A stretch of 64,000 nt of DNA. Origin: Agarophyton chilense (lineage: Eukaryota; Rhodophyta; Florideophyceae; Gracilariales; Gracilariaceae). The position numbers were made by a program, and so were the translations under genes. The notes beneath the pieces were generated by a model. The model was not told the DNA's origin, searched no databases, and saw nothing but the letters and a program-made list of their open reading frames with translations. Positions 40,018 to 54,084 of this stretch are shown here, piece by piece. Location of the stretch: the NCBI GenBank assembly GCA_030374765.1, contig JARGXX010000129.1, positions 1-64,000 on the forward strand, in the 5' to 3' direction. The stretch's first letter is position 1, and each line of letters starts with the position of its first letter.

Positions 40018-41205
40018 GCTCCCCGCCACCATCCAAACAGTAAAGGGTAAGCACCACCGTCCTAGTCTAAGTATCGTTTCTAAAGCAGACCTGAAGCGTT
40101 ACTCCGCACGGGATATCTACAGGTTTACAAGTCGTTCGGACTCTTCGCGCGTACCTCGATCGCGCCTGACGTTCCCAACCGCCTAGTCTCCCTACGACCT
40201 CCCGGTGCTGGCGCTCGTCTCCACGCGTCACCGTTCCCCGACCGGCCTCGTGTGGCACGCACGCCTCGCTTACGGACTCCGCACGGATCGCGCCTCTAGG
40301 AAACTTACACGCCTTTCGGCGCTATCCCACAACTCACGAGAGCCAAAAAGGAGAATAACAGGAAACGGGGGCGAAACCTTATACAGGGGCGAGACTACGA
40401 CAAGTGTCGGCGATTAAATATGAACCCACAGTGGTGGTAGCACTCTGGTCGACAGAGGGGTCGATGAACTAAGGTGGGACGGGCGCTCACGCAGTATGCG
40501 GTGAAGACGCGCCGAAGGCGAAGAGTTCAGAGCCAAGACTACCTTCTCGGGATCTCCCATGAGGTTGTTTATTGGGGAACAGTGCTCAACCTCCTAAGTA
40601 GTGTGGGGCGCGGCCCCTGACAGTGGGCGCGCGCCCGAAAAAAAGAAACTGAATAGCGATAGCGTAGCTAAACAAATACTAAATAATACTAAATAATACT
40701 AACCATTAGGTAGAATCCGGGCCACGTGTGGCACGCCTCTCACTCGAGCGTCAGCATCCGTGCAGTCCACGTGTTCCACCAGTGTGCACTTCCAGTCCTA
40801 ACCGGCCGTCCGCACGCAATAGCGGTAAAGCTTGTCATAGACCAAGCTAGTTCTCAAGCGATCGACATCTCTAAGTCCTGGGAAGAAACCCCCGTTGAAG
40901 GGCATTGTCCTTCACAAACATTTCATGCCATACGTCTGCCCCATTACCTCTGAAGTATCACTCCCAAAATTGGTCCTACCTTTTGCAAGGAGTGACTGTC
41001 GACAGCCCCCTGGCGGCGGCGAAAGAAAGCTTCGTCAATCATTCTGGCGACCACTCATCCGGGATTGCACCGAATTCTATTAGTCTTCCTCCTGCTGCCT
41101 ACAAGCGAAAGATGAAAGATACAGATATTCCATGAGTTCCCACTGGAGCAGCCCTATCCGCTCGATTGATATTCAACCGTCTATATCGTCAACAGATGAG
41201 CTCCG
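40018..41205. other. GC-rich LTR-like DNA and spacer
   Basis: The region 40370-40410 (GGGGGCGAAACC, then ATACAGGGGCGA) echoes the motif GGGGCGAAAC...ATACAGGGGCGAAA inside the 914-bp LTR. This suggests a distant relative of that LTR. A short 10-bp tandem (AAATAATACT) sits at 40681-40700. No protein gene is recognised. Confidence 0.35.
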
Positions 41206-42240
41206 GTGTGTCTCCCAATGAAGATTCCTGTATATACAGAGATGGCCAATGCGATAAAGGATATAACCAAACAATATATCTATCAGAAGATGGAACTGGA
41301 GAGAAGAGATCTCATATACACTTCCATAAAGATTGAGTATCCCTCTCAACTATCTCATCTAAAAAAGAAGATCGTCGAAATGTTTTCGGTTTTTTCTGCA
41401 GCCCAGAACTTCCGCATTGTTACCGAGTCCATGAAAGAGGCTACGTAGAGGGTGAGAAAGGCAAATTTCGAAGCGTCGAAAACGGAGTTCAAGAAAAGAA
41501 CCTGGAGTGAAACTGGATCCAGCTTCGCAAGATGTCAGCGTCAGAAACAGACATCCAAAAACGAAAGTTGTGTTTTGAATAAGAAAAACGCCTCATTGAA
41601 TAAAAGCAACAGAGATGAGGAGACAATTGCCTCATCTGATCGTCGTGGTCAACTTCATGCACAACAGAATTATGAGGAGGGTGTTGATCAGTGTGAAATG
41701 GTACAGGAAGCTCTCCCAGGCAACCAAGAGACGACCATAAATCGTTCTGATTCCATACACAGGATTCGCCAGCCATGTACCAGTGGGTATCACAACACTG
41801 TTGAGGAAAATAGTATTCTAGAAAAGGATAGTACCAGTCAAAAAAAACCCATTCCAATCCAGAAAGTTTCGAAGAAACGATCGCACTCCAATTACAAGGC
41901 GGCAGGATCGGATTATGGTGAACAGAGAGAAGAGTCTCTGAAATTTCGCCAGCGCTGGGCAGTGAAGATGGAGGAAAAGCTTAGAAGCAACAGTGTGGCA
42001 CCATCGTGCTCTCGAGCTGAACGTCGTCAAAATGATGATGACATCGAAGCCTCCGAGAAAAGTGAGATCTTCGAGAGTAGCAGATCCCCTGAACACCGGG
42101 ACATGGATTCCATGAGAATAAGCTCGCCAAATAGGAAGAATAAATCAGGATGTTTCCGACGCCGCAGTATTGTTCTTCAGACGGGCAAATCCGAGCATAA
42201 GACCACCAGCTTTCGCCCACCGCCTTCAAGGGAACCGTAG
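41206..42240 (+). pseudogene. Unrecognised Lys/Ser/Glu-rich ORF with one in-frame stop
   Basis: A single reading frame from about ATG 41218 to 42240 is broken only by TAG at 41446..41448. The part before the stop contains a possible coiled coil (LSHLKKKIVEMF). The part after is very hydrophilic and basic with no domain, for example RQRWAVKMEEKLRSNS. It has no signal peptide or membrane segment. It could be a decayed host gene or the accessory protein of a transposon. I do not recognise it. Confidence 0.35.
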
Positions 42241-43850
42241 AACTCCTAAACAGCCTTGTTTAGTCTCCAAGATCTGTTTGTAACTCTTAAACTCATGGCA
42301 TCCATTGTATGCCCTAATTCCGTGATTGATGGTAGCATTGGTGGTAGGAAAAGGCAACAATGCCCTGCAACGGCGGTACTGGTTATTTCGTTTTCTTTCT
42401 TCTTTCTGTTCCTCCTCTGTGAGTTACTCATATTCTGAAAGCTGGAAGCTGGAGAGATCTAGAAGTATTTGTATTTCGTTACCCCTTTTTAATTGTTAAG
42501 GTTTTTGAAAACTTTTTTTTTTATGTATTGCATTTTGTTATCTGTTCTAATCCACTTTTGCGCCCCACAACCGGTACCATTACTGGTCTTTATTTGACGA
42601 TTATGACCCTTTTCTGGCATCTAGACTACGCAAGTCAAGTCGATATGGAACTTCATTCGTTCAAATTCTGTACTACTTCCGAATTTCTACTAGTTTTAGT
42701 ACGTTCAGAAAAAGAAACAATTCTGTATAACAAATGAGTACTTATGGCACATTTCTTTTGCATAATTCGGGCCATGTTTTGTACCTAGTTTGTACCCAAA
42801 TCGTCCTTCCCTAGCGGGCCAGCTTTGATACTATTTTAAAAGGCACAAAACCGGCATGGTTTGGCCATGTGCGGACAATATGTGGTGATAAAAATTAAGG
42901 CTCATGGTGGTTATAATCTCAGCCTATTATTGGTTTTTTTTGCCCGACAACATTGCACACTGGAGCAGGCGGCATCTATCAAAGATCTACTGGGAAGCAC
43001 TAGAAAAAATTTGGAAAACCCATCACAACTTAACGAGTTCTATTTCGCAGCCATTCATGCAGCTCAGAGCCGTTAAATTCGCAGGAGCAATATACCGCAA
43101 AAGAAAGGCACTGTCCAAGTGTGTTTTATTTAAGTAGGGAACGGTAATAGGAATAGCAAGGCCGAGGGGGTAACGAAGGCCAAAGATAGTACATAACCGC
43201 GATGAGCGTAACCATGCGTTTATATATTAAGCCGAAGACGGAGCCCACGGTTTGATACGGCACTCATGCGGACCTATTGAATGTGAAACACACAACTGGA
43301 CGGTATACATACGTAGCAATATGGATGAAACTCATTCTCAAATATTGGCGTTATATGAACGTCGCTTCTGCATGTACGGCGATTTCGGTTACAACCGTAG
43401 GTGGTACTTGTATGTAACTTTCTAGGAAAGTCAGCCAAATGCCGCGCAAAAGGTGTTGAATACAGCCATTTCAATGATTCGAATAAGCGTAGAATGGATC
43501 TTAAATTAAATCAAGCTGCACTTTACAATCGTATACTTTAAGCGTAAGATAAAGGTACGGGAGAGTCCTATCGGAGTGCTTTTCTTATGTTACATGTTCC
43601 TCAGCAACTGCCGTAGCTGCATTTATCCCAACCAGATATCGTAGTACTTCGACGGTATGCCCCCGATCCTCGAAGTGTACTTGACCATGCACGAAAATTG
43701 ACCATTTCAATCATCCCGCCCCCCCGCTCGCCCGGATCTTTCAAGGCCCGGACGAGTGGGAAATCGGAGAACAAAGTCCGCCAAACGAGGCACGAGTATT
43801 TACAAGGACTTCGTCCGCAGGGACCTCGGCGAGGATGTTCATAACCATGT
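42241..43850. other. No gene recognised
   Basis: Mixed AT-rich DNA. A plus-strand reading around 42900-43140 (NIAHWSRRHLSKIYWEALEK) has a faint transposase-like look but no catalytic motif I can name. No start, promoter or repeat boundary was found. Confidence 0.35.
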
Positions 43851-43859
43851 TAGACACAC

Positions 43860-45730
43860 TCCTTGCATTTAGCAGGTATCTACCGCGAGGTAGATACTGT
43901 ACGTCTTGGTCGACCTCATTGAAGTGACTATTTATTCGCGTTTCATAGAAGGACACTTCGACTACGTGCGAGCAATTGTGAACATCTTGAAGAATTCTGT
44001 AACTACCCCGCAAATTAAGATATACTACTTATTGAAGGCCTCATTAGACTAGTTGGGACGTGTTGTCCAACCTGTTAGGTTCCGATTATCGCAACACACA
44101 CCCAACGCGACTAGAGAAGCCAAACTGCATACCACCCAAAAGAAAATAGCATCCTTTGTAGGGCCCTACAAAGAGTTCAGACGGTTCGTTTTCAATTTGG
44201 CCCGTATTGGAGCTGGCCTTAACAGGAAGCTCGAAAAAAAACCTGATCATTTTTAAATCCTCAAATACGAAAAATCTGCGGCCTTCCAAGACTTCTACTG
44301 CCAGTTTAAAGCCAACGCTGCCGATCAAAATTAAAGAACTGTTTTTTTGTGCAGCAACGCGGGGCCTACTGCACAAGCCCCAGAAGTTCATGAAACTCTT
44401 TCCTGAAGCGGGCACATACGAATTCGTCGGAATGGACATCTTGGGCTACCTGAGCAATACTTTACACGAGGAAAGGTTCATACTGACCATGACTGATCTT
44501 TTTATTGTATTGGTTTGCGCAATACCCCTCGGAAGAGCTCAGGCCACTGACGTTTCGTTGGGCTTTCTTGAATGATGAGTATTTTCATACAGTCCTCTAC
44601 ACTACCTACTAACCGACAACGGGCCTCAATATGTCGCGATGCTCTTCGAGGCCCTATGCAGGGACACTAGCGGGCGCCACTTCCTCACCAATGGCTATAA
44701 AACTCGACTCAAAATGTAGCCGGAGTGGTTTTATCGCAACCTCGCGAAGTGGCTCCGAAATTCTGCATCGGAGCGTAAGCGCGACTGTGATGAGCGAGTA
44801 CAGCCACTGGTGTACTTCTACAATACCAATAGCCATCGGATCACAGGGACTACATCGTTCCGACATTCTCGTTATGATAATCTTCTTTGGATGGTCTTCA
44901 ACGCCCTACCTACGGCAATACCCCAAGCCGGCCAACTTCCTCAGGCTCTGCCACGGCCAAACGAATGACACGTACTTGAGTTCGGAATCTGCTGTCGAAG
45001 GCAAGGGCAACCATAAACGTGGGCCAACGTTGCAACGAGGCGGACGTACATACCCTTCTACAGACTACATCATCCTTTCCATTTGAGAACTATTTCTTTC
45101 TTGATGGACTTCCCAAGAAAGGCCACCGAAGCCGCTGAAGTCGAGAGAACCACCCACAAACTCCTTTCGAGAACGAAAACTTCATTCAAACTGTACAAAC
45201 AGACAACGTACACCGTCACCATTACGGATTAAACCTTTCCTAAAATGGTTTCCATTGACCGAGTCAGAAAAGCGTCACGGAAACAGACGCCCTCAGAAAC
45301 TTCACTGCGTGCAAGCGTTGGCCGGCAAGTTGATCTTCCAGAAATCACACGGGTCTTTTAAACACCAACATCTGCGCTTCTACGTCACCGCGCCGTATCG
45401 GTGGACCTTATCTCAACGATTATTTCATTAAAGAACAACACAGCGCACCTTTACACAGATGCGGCCTCATCCCGGAAGTAAAAACTTTTAAAGAACTCCC
45501 ATAACGTAGTGGCGAGGTGAACGAAGAAAACGGCACACCGATTGCAAGGGATCACTTTCTTTGGCTCCAACGATAGCAGGAATGTTGAGAACCGACAGAA
45601 AATGTCCCGCACGACTTCATCGCCTACTTTAGGGAGCACAAACACACACTACAGCCATTAGCCACTACCTGGCGCGCTTTCATCGGATGAAATTCTATTA
45701 GGGTTCACACCACTGCTCGCATTCGCGAGC
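43860..45730 (+). pseudogene. Ty3/gypsy Pol relic: RT thumb and integrase
   Basis: Segments in shifting frames match Pol in order. The RT thumb shows AKLHTTQKKIASFVGPYKEF then FRRFVFNLARIGAGLNRKLE (44140-44240). The integrase start is CAATRGLLHKPQKFMKLFPE (44350), followed by TYEFVGMDILG with the first Asp, FILTMTDLF, then LLTDNGPQYVAMLFEALC with the second Asp near 44605. VQPLVYFYNTNSHRITGTTSF (44800) is the end of the core. Many stops and shifts make it dead. LTRs were not identified. It is a different family from element 1. Confidence 0.75.
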
Positions 45731-47940
45731 GTGGTACAACAAACTCTCAGTGACCTTTTTCGTGAAAATTAGGCCGAAAGGTTGCTCCAACAAAAAAAAA
45801 TTATACAGATCATAAAGTGGTCCAGACTATGCAGAACCCTCCGAAAGTAGGGATTTTTTTGGACAAGACGCCTTTTAACGTCAACCACGTCGTGTTGATT
45901 CGGAAAGGCCCGGAAATCGCGTAGATACTATGAGATCATCCGAGAAAAATCAAAGTGACAAAGAGACAAAGAGATCTTCTGAAAGACGTCCTCCAATTAC
46001 AGCGTAGCTACAAGTATGTTTAGTTTGAGATACAAATAAAAAGTTTCCACCATCCGTTCCATCGGCACGGACGACTTGTTCCAGAGCTCTATAGAGTGTT
46101 GATGCCATAACTGCGGCGAAACACATACCACAGGCCAACGCAAGTGTTTCACATCCTGTGTACATGCGATCTCGTTACTTTTACAGAGTAGCTCTAATTT
46201 GCAACCAAACTGGTACACCAGAAGGCGCCTAAATATCGCTCCCAGTATCATCAAAAAAAACGTTTAATACTGCAAGGGTGCCCTACATTAATGGAAGGAA
46301 AATTTTGCCTTCCAACTTGACACAGTAGCCCATTTCGGACCATGTGTAAAGGAGAACTGGGAGCTGGTAAAAGCGACTTCAACCACTGACCCGAAAAAAA
46401 TGAATGCCCGATACGTATTCTACAGAGCATTAAAAAAGAAACTGAAGAACTTGCTAGCGTCCGTAAATGTACAGATGATCCAAACATCTATGCATAGAAG
46501 CGACGAGTCAAAATGATCTATCGCCATGTACCGTCCAAATCACTCTCAGAAGTTCTAGAGAAACCGGAAAACGACATGACCCTTTCTACGGAAGACCATC
46601 ATCGCTCCCATGATCAGCGTAATGCAATTAGCTTCCGCCGTAGAATGTAAGAGTTAGAATCATGCAAAAATAAAGAAATCGGAGCACAAGAGCCAACCTC
46701 GTTGCAACCATCAACAGCTATAACGAAGAAAACATATCAGAATGACTTACCCTTTCAACGCTTACTACAAATAGATGTCGTTCAGTACATAGAAACAATG
46801 TTTTCCAGCATGATGTCTGTGGCAAACGTCATCAATAGATCTCAAAAAGGTAAAGTAAAGGCAAACGCGGCATATCTTCGTCATATAATTCGCTAGGAAT
46901 TGGAAGTTTTTCTGCGGCCCGCGACCTCCTCTAACTAAAAAGGAAAGATAACATAAATGCATTAAGACCCTGATGTAACCTGTTCTGTGTCTTCGATTTG
47001 GGCTTTTGCTTCTACTCCGTACTGTTTTACAAAGCATAGACAGTCCGAATCTGGTTTTGGCTAATTGTTCGAGTCGAAAAGTTTATGTGACGACAGGACA
47101 ATGAGATGATGCGAAGAAAATTCCATAAATCAGCTGACGGTAAGCGTGTTCGTGGTCTAAGAGTACCGCAGAATGCTCGGACATCCTATTCTGCTGTCCT
47201 TTTGACGGGAAAGTATTTTGCAGGATAATACATATTTAATCATCTTCGATAGCCGTCCGTTGACACGTCTTTTTCATTCGTTTAGCGCGCTGAAACTAAC
47301 CTTTTAGTTGTAACAGTCATGTTACAAGCAAATGCGCTGTCATCTAACAAAAGAAACCCATTTAAAGCCATTTTGTTATAATTAGAGACCATTAGAAACA
47401 GGAAATACCGGAAAGCTTAAAATCGTGCCACCGTTCAGTAAATTTAGAATCGGCGTGAATTTATTCTCCGCGAACGTTTCAAACGAAGAGATTTGCCAAT
47501 TCAAACCATTGCGTGGCCCCGTTAAAAAACTCATTTTGTACTTTGGTCTCTTCTGATAGATAACATGGCAATCTCACGCCATCGGCGAAGCCAAACACGC
47601 TGTGAAAATATTTTGCGGAGGGCGATGGCCATTTTTTGCGCTGCAGTTGTATGAGATTTGACTACATGACGCTGTACAATACACTCGTTTCGAAATTTAA
47701 TCATTTGCTAAAAGTATATGAAACGACACCAAAGATAGGGCACAGAGAACTAATTACGTCACTAGTACGAAGATACAAAAGTACCATGCTTAGCACGACG
47801 AAGGGTGAGAGAATTGGTCTTTCTCAATGTCTGCTGTTCTGTTCTCTGTAGGAGGAGGTGGGAAAGAAAGTTTTGAGAGTGTATTTGAAATGAGGGAAAA
47901 ACGTTAAAATCAGATCTGGTTTAATAATATTCCCTTAGAG
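45731..47940. other. No gene recognised
   Basis: Short open frames on both strands without domains. Part may be the decayed 3' end of the gypsy relic to the left. A plus-strand Lys/Gln-rich stretch around 46500-46890 is low complexity. Confidence 0.35.
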
Positions 47941-47949
47941 AACTCCATA

Positions 47950-50100
47950 ACTTTTGGAGGCTTTATATAAACCGTCCGAGACAGAATTTTCTTACTCTGA
48001 ATGTATGATCGTGTTGGCTCATAACTTCAAACTTTGTATTTGAAAAATGCAGCAGCTGAAATGAGAAGACGAATGGAACTGTGTCTTCTATCGGAAACGT
48101 TGTGAAATAAGTAGTTTTCTTCGTTGTCAGAAAATTCTTGAGAAACCAGTGTGGGTTTGTATACTTCTTCTACTGTTCCAGGGTTTTCGATAGCTAAAAT
48201 AAATCTTGGTCCGATTACGTTTGCATCTGCTGTTACTTCACGCCTTGAGACAATCCTCCAATTACCTAGTTTGATAAGTCCTTGTAGTTCTTTCTCTTTC
48301 GCTCTCAAGAATTAGAGGGTGTATCCACGTGGATCACGGGGATTCAATTTTTCAGTTGTTTATGTCATTACTTCCATTTCTTGAGATTTTTCTCCTTTGT
48401 ACTAGTCCAAATTGTTCAAAACGTAATTAAAAATGTTTTCAAAACCATGGAGCACGAGGTTTGAGTATTGAAAACTTAAGATATCTGGAGAATTTTGGTG
48501 AAATGGCTTAGCTTGTGTGATGCTACATTGACCTTCTTCACCATCTTTCTTTTTCAATAAAATTTCTTTTCCAATTATCTTAGTCAGATTAAAAGAAGTC
48601 CTGTCCAACGAGGATTTTGTTTTTCTCGATAAAATAAAATTTGTCAACCTGGAATAAAATCGTGATGAACGGCTTCTGGGAGTCGTGATTCGAGAGCTCG
48701 CTTGAGTATGATCTCATTTAAAATGATTTTCATGTCGGATCGAGCGGTAAGAATGGCTTGCATTAGAGCTTTTTGATCTGTTAAGTTGGTATGAGTACCC
48801 GGCAATCGGGGTAGTATTCCAAAGATAAGTAGTGATGGAACTTGTCGCTCAGGGTTCATTGTGTCGTTCATGGATTTGACAGTAGTTGTCAGAATGAGCT
48901 TCTTATCTAAAACATTGGTGTCGAAATTTACCGCTTCATACTCTTGTCATAGTGGATCATGATAGAGTTCAACAGCACCAATAGATTTATGACTTTCAAC
49001 TCCTGAAAGAATAAATTCAATACCAAATTCATTCATTATTTCTTTCCAACGTGTGGAGGTGAATGCTGAGCCTTGAGTACAATGAATAGAATCAGGTTAT
49101 ACCTTATACATAGCAGCCCAGCATTCTAAGAAAGTACTCCAAATGTTTCTTATAAAGTTGCCATCAAGAAAACGGGCTGTTCCAAAAATGAGTTTACAAA
49201 TCAATCACATGCAAAACGGATTCTTTTTCTACACAAAATAGATCCGTTGAGAGGACTCTATTGGAAACTACTCTTTGTGGAAAGAACACTCTGAATCGTT
49301 GTCGCTTTGGAGTAGATCTTTGGCATGTGTGACAGTTCTTCGATATTTCTTTCAAAAGAGACAATGTTTGAGAATTCGGGTTTTGAGGTGCAGCACGTTT
49401 CAAAAGATTGAATAACTTATCCGATTAAGGGTGATAGAGGGGGAGATGCAATTTTTTGAGTTTTTCCTTGTTGAGATTTGTTGCATGTTCATTCCATACG
49501 ACGCAGATGTGTCCAAGTTTTCGGGTGTGAACCATTATATATCTGTTTTTGCGAAGGAAAACGTTTGAAACATCATCATCATAAAGATTCTCTCTATCTA
49601 AGAAGTCTAGACCTAGTAGAAGAGGAATGTTACATTAAATGATGTTAAAGTTGGGTTCCAAAACTTTTTAACCCGGGAAATGTATTCTGATCTGTACCTG
49701 TGCTATACTCTTATCAGTAAAATTCTGAAGTCGAAATCAGATTCTCGAAGGTTTTGTATTCGTTTTAAAAATGTGCTGTAACAATAAGTGTTGGCTTGCT
49801 CACTTTCGGTGACAGATCTTTGTGCACTGGTTTCCAAGCATCCACCGTTGCATACGGTTGTTGTTTTGACATCGGTATCGGCGCTCGTCATTTTAAAATA
49901 TTTGAAGTTGTGGTAGAATGATGTCCGTAGTTTCTGGAATGAGGCTGTAGGAACTTGTCGAAATTATTTAAAAATTCCTTACACAGGAGAGTTCCTGGCT
50001 TGAACTCCAGTTTGGAATTGGAGTTGTTAGCATCAAGGCTTGTGAAAAGATTTTCCACAGTATCGTCTTTGAAAATGTCCGATTTTTCACTTCCTCTCAT
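47950..50100 (-). mobile_element. Copia-like retrotransposon relic (Gag, protease, integrase, RT start)
   Basis: Minus-strand order is Gag pieces (50100-49703), then protease with NIPLLLGLDFLDRENLYDDD (49632-49570). The integrase zinc region and core start follow (KLHLPLYHP, CHTCQRS, RVLSTDLF, LHVIDL; 49480-49194), then the post-core block GILPRLPGTH (about 48800). The start of RVT_2 closes the order (KLGNWRIVSRREV, RFILAIENPGTVEEVYKPTL; 48308-48027). It resembles the plus-strand relic at 27.3-29.5 kb. In-frame stops and shifts occur throughout. LTRs are not identified. Confidence 0.75.
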
Positions 50101-53100
50101 TTACTACAGTGACAGCGCGCCACGCTCGTACTATATCGCTTTGCATTGTAAGTGAGTAGTATTTGGCATTGTTAAAATTAAATTTTGACAACATTAATTC
50201 AATTTTTAATACGAATCTTTAGTGTTTCAAACTAGCCCGCGATGGCATCCAAGCGACTTAACCAGAAAATAATTAAGTCTCAGCCAGCTCTCCCCCGCTG
50301 CCCAAACACGAATCCTTGACCAACAACCCACCAAAACTCCCTCAACCAGGCCCACTACTATATTCTCAATTATACTTTTTACTCGTGATATTGTTTCCAA
50401 GCCCTAAATTCATATTACACGATGTAGATTTCTGTTCTGACGATTTTTTTTCAGAAAACTGATTCCGAGTGACAGAATTCTGTGCGTCAGTATGAGAATT
50501 CTGACGAACTTAATTGAACAATTTCTGTTTTAAGTGTCCACATGATTATCCAAACCCCCAGCCCAATCTTGCAGCGGTACGTTTAAAGATGTGAATGAAG
50601 TGATGTAACCGCTTCGAATCCATCACGTTGGGACGGGGATATTTGATAAGGGCTGATAGAGTTCATGTGCTCGAATATATTCCTTAAATTGAATTACCAT
50701 CTTCATTGGCATTCTGTTTCCTGATCGGCTAGCGAGGAACTACCTATAAATAGAAAGAACAGAATTAAAGTTGGTGACAAAAAAGAATAATTTTATTTCT
50801 CGACGATCCATAATCATGACATTTGCAACAGAAAACATCAAAGAGAAAGTCCACGAGTTTTCCAATATTGTGTCCATACATGGAAGACTTGAAAAAACAT
50901 AAATATTTCGTCTTTACACTGGAGCATCACATAATCATGTGTTGAAGCATCGTAAGCCAAAAATGTATGAACTTGTTTTCAAGAGGAAAGAGAAGGAATG
51001 TAAAGGTAATTAAACTAGTAGATCAACAGGAGGGTAGGAGAACAGGTAATCAACATGAAGGTGAAGTGCAGCGCGATATCATGGTCAATCGCGCAGAAAC
51101 CGAGATGAAAACTCAAAAATCAATGCCTTCGAAACTGGCTGAATAAATTTTGTTCGTTCTCAGACTCAAACATACTTCAAATCCCGAAAATAGTACAGTT
51201 TACCTCTAAATAGCGCTTTTTATCGCATTTCGTACGCCAAGAATGTGCCTTGTTCATGTAGAAGAGCGTGCATTTCTCGGGGTGAAAAAGGTTGGCGTTC
51301 TTGCACACATTGTGGGAAGTGATGCTCGTAAGGGTTCAAACTAATTTTATCGCGCGCAGGGGAAGGTGCGATTAACCATGGATATTCCCCGGGATTTTTT
51401 TATTGTTGCATGGTTTTAATGTCAAGATTTAACAATTTCGTCAGAGGAGGATCCACACAACAAAATGTTTGGACTCTATTCCATTTTAAGAGTATGTTAT
51501 CCTTCCTGCGTGTTATTCTTATCAAGATTGGGATTGCTAAGAAGGTATGCAATTGCGCTCAGGAATGATACATGTCGTTTTTTTAAATGATCTAAGAGTG
51601 CCACAAAACCGGTTCCAACCGCATCACTATCGCTACCTTTGCGTTCTCGACCCTCTTTCAAATTCAAAATGCATCTTATCGTTGTGATTGGTTAAACCAT
51701 TTTGAAAATGGTGGGTAATGGCACCTTTGCAGAACCAACGACGCCGCCTTTGATCCAACTGGTTCGAAGAAATCGGCCACTGTTCCAGACGCTTCAAAGT
51801 CCCAGAATCGACTTGTAATTTCATCTACCACTGCTTGGCCCTCTTTTATACATATTCCGCTGTGTCATGCAACAGAACTAGTTGATACAGTCTGAATACC
51901 AAAACGTGTTGTACACTACCTCCGTCTTCTACGAATGAGCATTCAGTATGTGTGTAGTATCTGCTCTAACGGAGAGAGAAGACACTTGCGACAGCGTTCG
52001 GACTGCCGATGGGTCGCTTGCGGCCAAGGAAAAGGGGTGGTAGAGCTACAACACCAGCGAGCTGGAAGTGGGGTGTAATGCCACTACTCGCCAGCGAGGG
52101 AGAACAGTGCAACTGTAACACGTTGATGGAACGTAAGTACGAGACGGCTCGTGATGTGGTTGGGGGCTGGCTATCTATTATAGCTCGTCTGGATCTCCGG
52201 TTAAGGAATCCTAAGCGAGGAACAGAATAGTCATGATGCCCATGTGATCTCCTTTACTTGGAGTCGGCGCTCACCTTTGGTGCACTATATACTGTGTACC
52301 AGGGTAAGTGCCCAAAATAAATATATAAATAATACCCAGTGGTCAGCCACTTAGCAAAACCACTGTATGGGTATGGTCCCTAATGGACGTCTAGCTACAA
52401 AGGGTAGTAAATCCCTCCACGTGGATTGCCACTACATGAGCCGTTTCCAATAAGGAATTACCCTAGGAAGGATCGCAACTATGCGCGCGCCGTGGTAAGC
52501 CACTCGACCCATGACGCCACGTGTTCCACTAAGACATTCTGCCTCTAGGCATCCTATGCGGGATGCCGCTTCATATCACAATGCTAATGATAACACTCAC
52601 TCATGAGTTCCAACCGCGACTTCGCGAAAAACCAACCTATCGGATTCCCCGACATAGGATAATACTACAATGGGCAATGCATTTCACGCGAGACACCGGC
52701 TGCACCTCCGGGCAAAGTAATGCTTCATTGTTGTGAAGATAATTTCTGAGGCCTTCGCGTGTGCATATGACCCATGTGATTGAAATCTGTGCAGTTACAA
52801 CCGAATTTCCCAACATGCGTAGGGTTATATCCAGCTTCACTGTGGCACCAAGAAGCCACAGCACCGAACATTATCGATATCACCACTGCTTCTTTCCGTG
52901 ATTAACTGAGCTTCTCGGACGCCGTTTAAACGCATGGAATAGTACGTTGAAGATGTTTCTACTTTAAGGACAGAAAACACTTTTATTCCTCCGAGGACTG
53001 CATGGAACTAATCGTTTACTGGTAGGATACGCTTAAACATCAATTTGTACTACGTGTAAGAGCTTAGATTTCTAACCAGGCTCATGGAATTTTCTTTTTC

Positions 53101-53150
53101 TTGAAATGCGGTTGTCTTCACCTCAAAAAAAGCTTTTTAATTGACAACCT
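50101..53150. other. No gene recognised
   Basis: The left half is AT-rich. The segment 52000-52560 is more balanced in composition, with a motif CACGTGTTCCAC that also occurs near 40768. This may mean distant LTR-like DNA at both places. No open frame has a domain. Confidence 0.35.
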
Positions 53151-53189
53151 TTGAAACTGTCTTCCACATTGAGCCTCCAATACTCGTTT

Positions 53190-53800
53190 TCATTCATCAG
53201 AATCGAAAGAACCATATTGTCTCCGTCGAATTCTTATTGGGCCACCACGTGATACATTACCTCGACGTCTAAGTTTATTAAGATCCTGGCGACCACCTTC
53301 GCGAGAGATCTCACTTCGTTGAGATATAGCACGTTTATCTCTAGATGTACTGGCGCCCCTTGCATGAATAAAATCCAAATTTGGCACATCCATTGAGAAC
53401 CCGTTTGCAATTAGAGCTTCAACACATCAGGAGTAATTAAGCTGGCGATTTGGATACTTGAATCTATGCAACTTGGTGGCTCCGGTTGATTGTTTGCAGA
53501 TTTTGTTATAGCTTCTGTCCTTTTTTCAGCCATCAAAGATTGTGGAATCTCTTCATTCTTTACGTTTCCTTCAACTGGAATGGAACAAGCCGGAATCTGA
53601 GGTAGGCCGTCTGCGTCTCGTAAGAGGACGCTGTCTGCCTCCGAAACTGAAGGTATATAGCTTCCTGTTGACCTGAAAAATCCTCAGTTATTCGCCAGAG
53701 TTTCTCGACCCAAGTGGGAGATTGGAGCATTCTCGAGAATGGGAACCCCCACCGGTTCAAATTTTGGCACTATTTTTTGGGTTAGCACCATTGTTCTTTC
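53190..53800 (-). pseudogene. Unassigned coding relic
   Basis: On the minus strand, protein-like text runs across two frames: VPILENAPISHLGRETL near 53730, then SEADSVLLRDADGLPQIPAC and KRTEAITKSANNQPEPPSC near 53620-53480. An Arg-rich end (GGPIRIRRRQYGS) follows near 53230. Stops and shifts break it. There is no recognised family. Confidence 0.3.
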
Positions 53801-54084
53801 CTCCAAGTTATTTCTCTTTTTGCGACACTTCGGCCCTGGCTCTATTGTGAGTACTATCTGCAGATGTAGCTACTACGAGCTTGTTGTTGTGGGTAGTTTG
53901 TATGTCTGGTGCCACTGAGCGGGCGAGAAATGAAATGGAGTCATTGTTCTCGGCGCTGTTTAAAACCCCTAGCGAAACTCAAGTACAACCGGCTTGTATC
54001 AATTGTTGTAGTAAGAATATAGCATTTGGCGTGCGAATGATTTAATATATTGTACGCCATTTGTTAAGTTTGGACACTGGCGTA

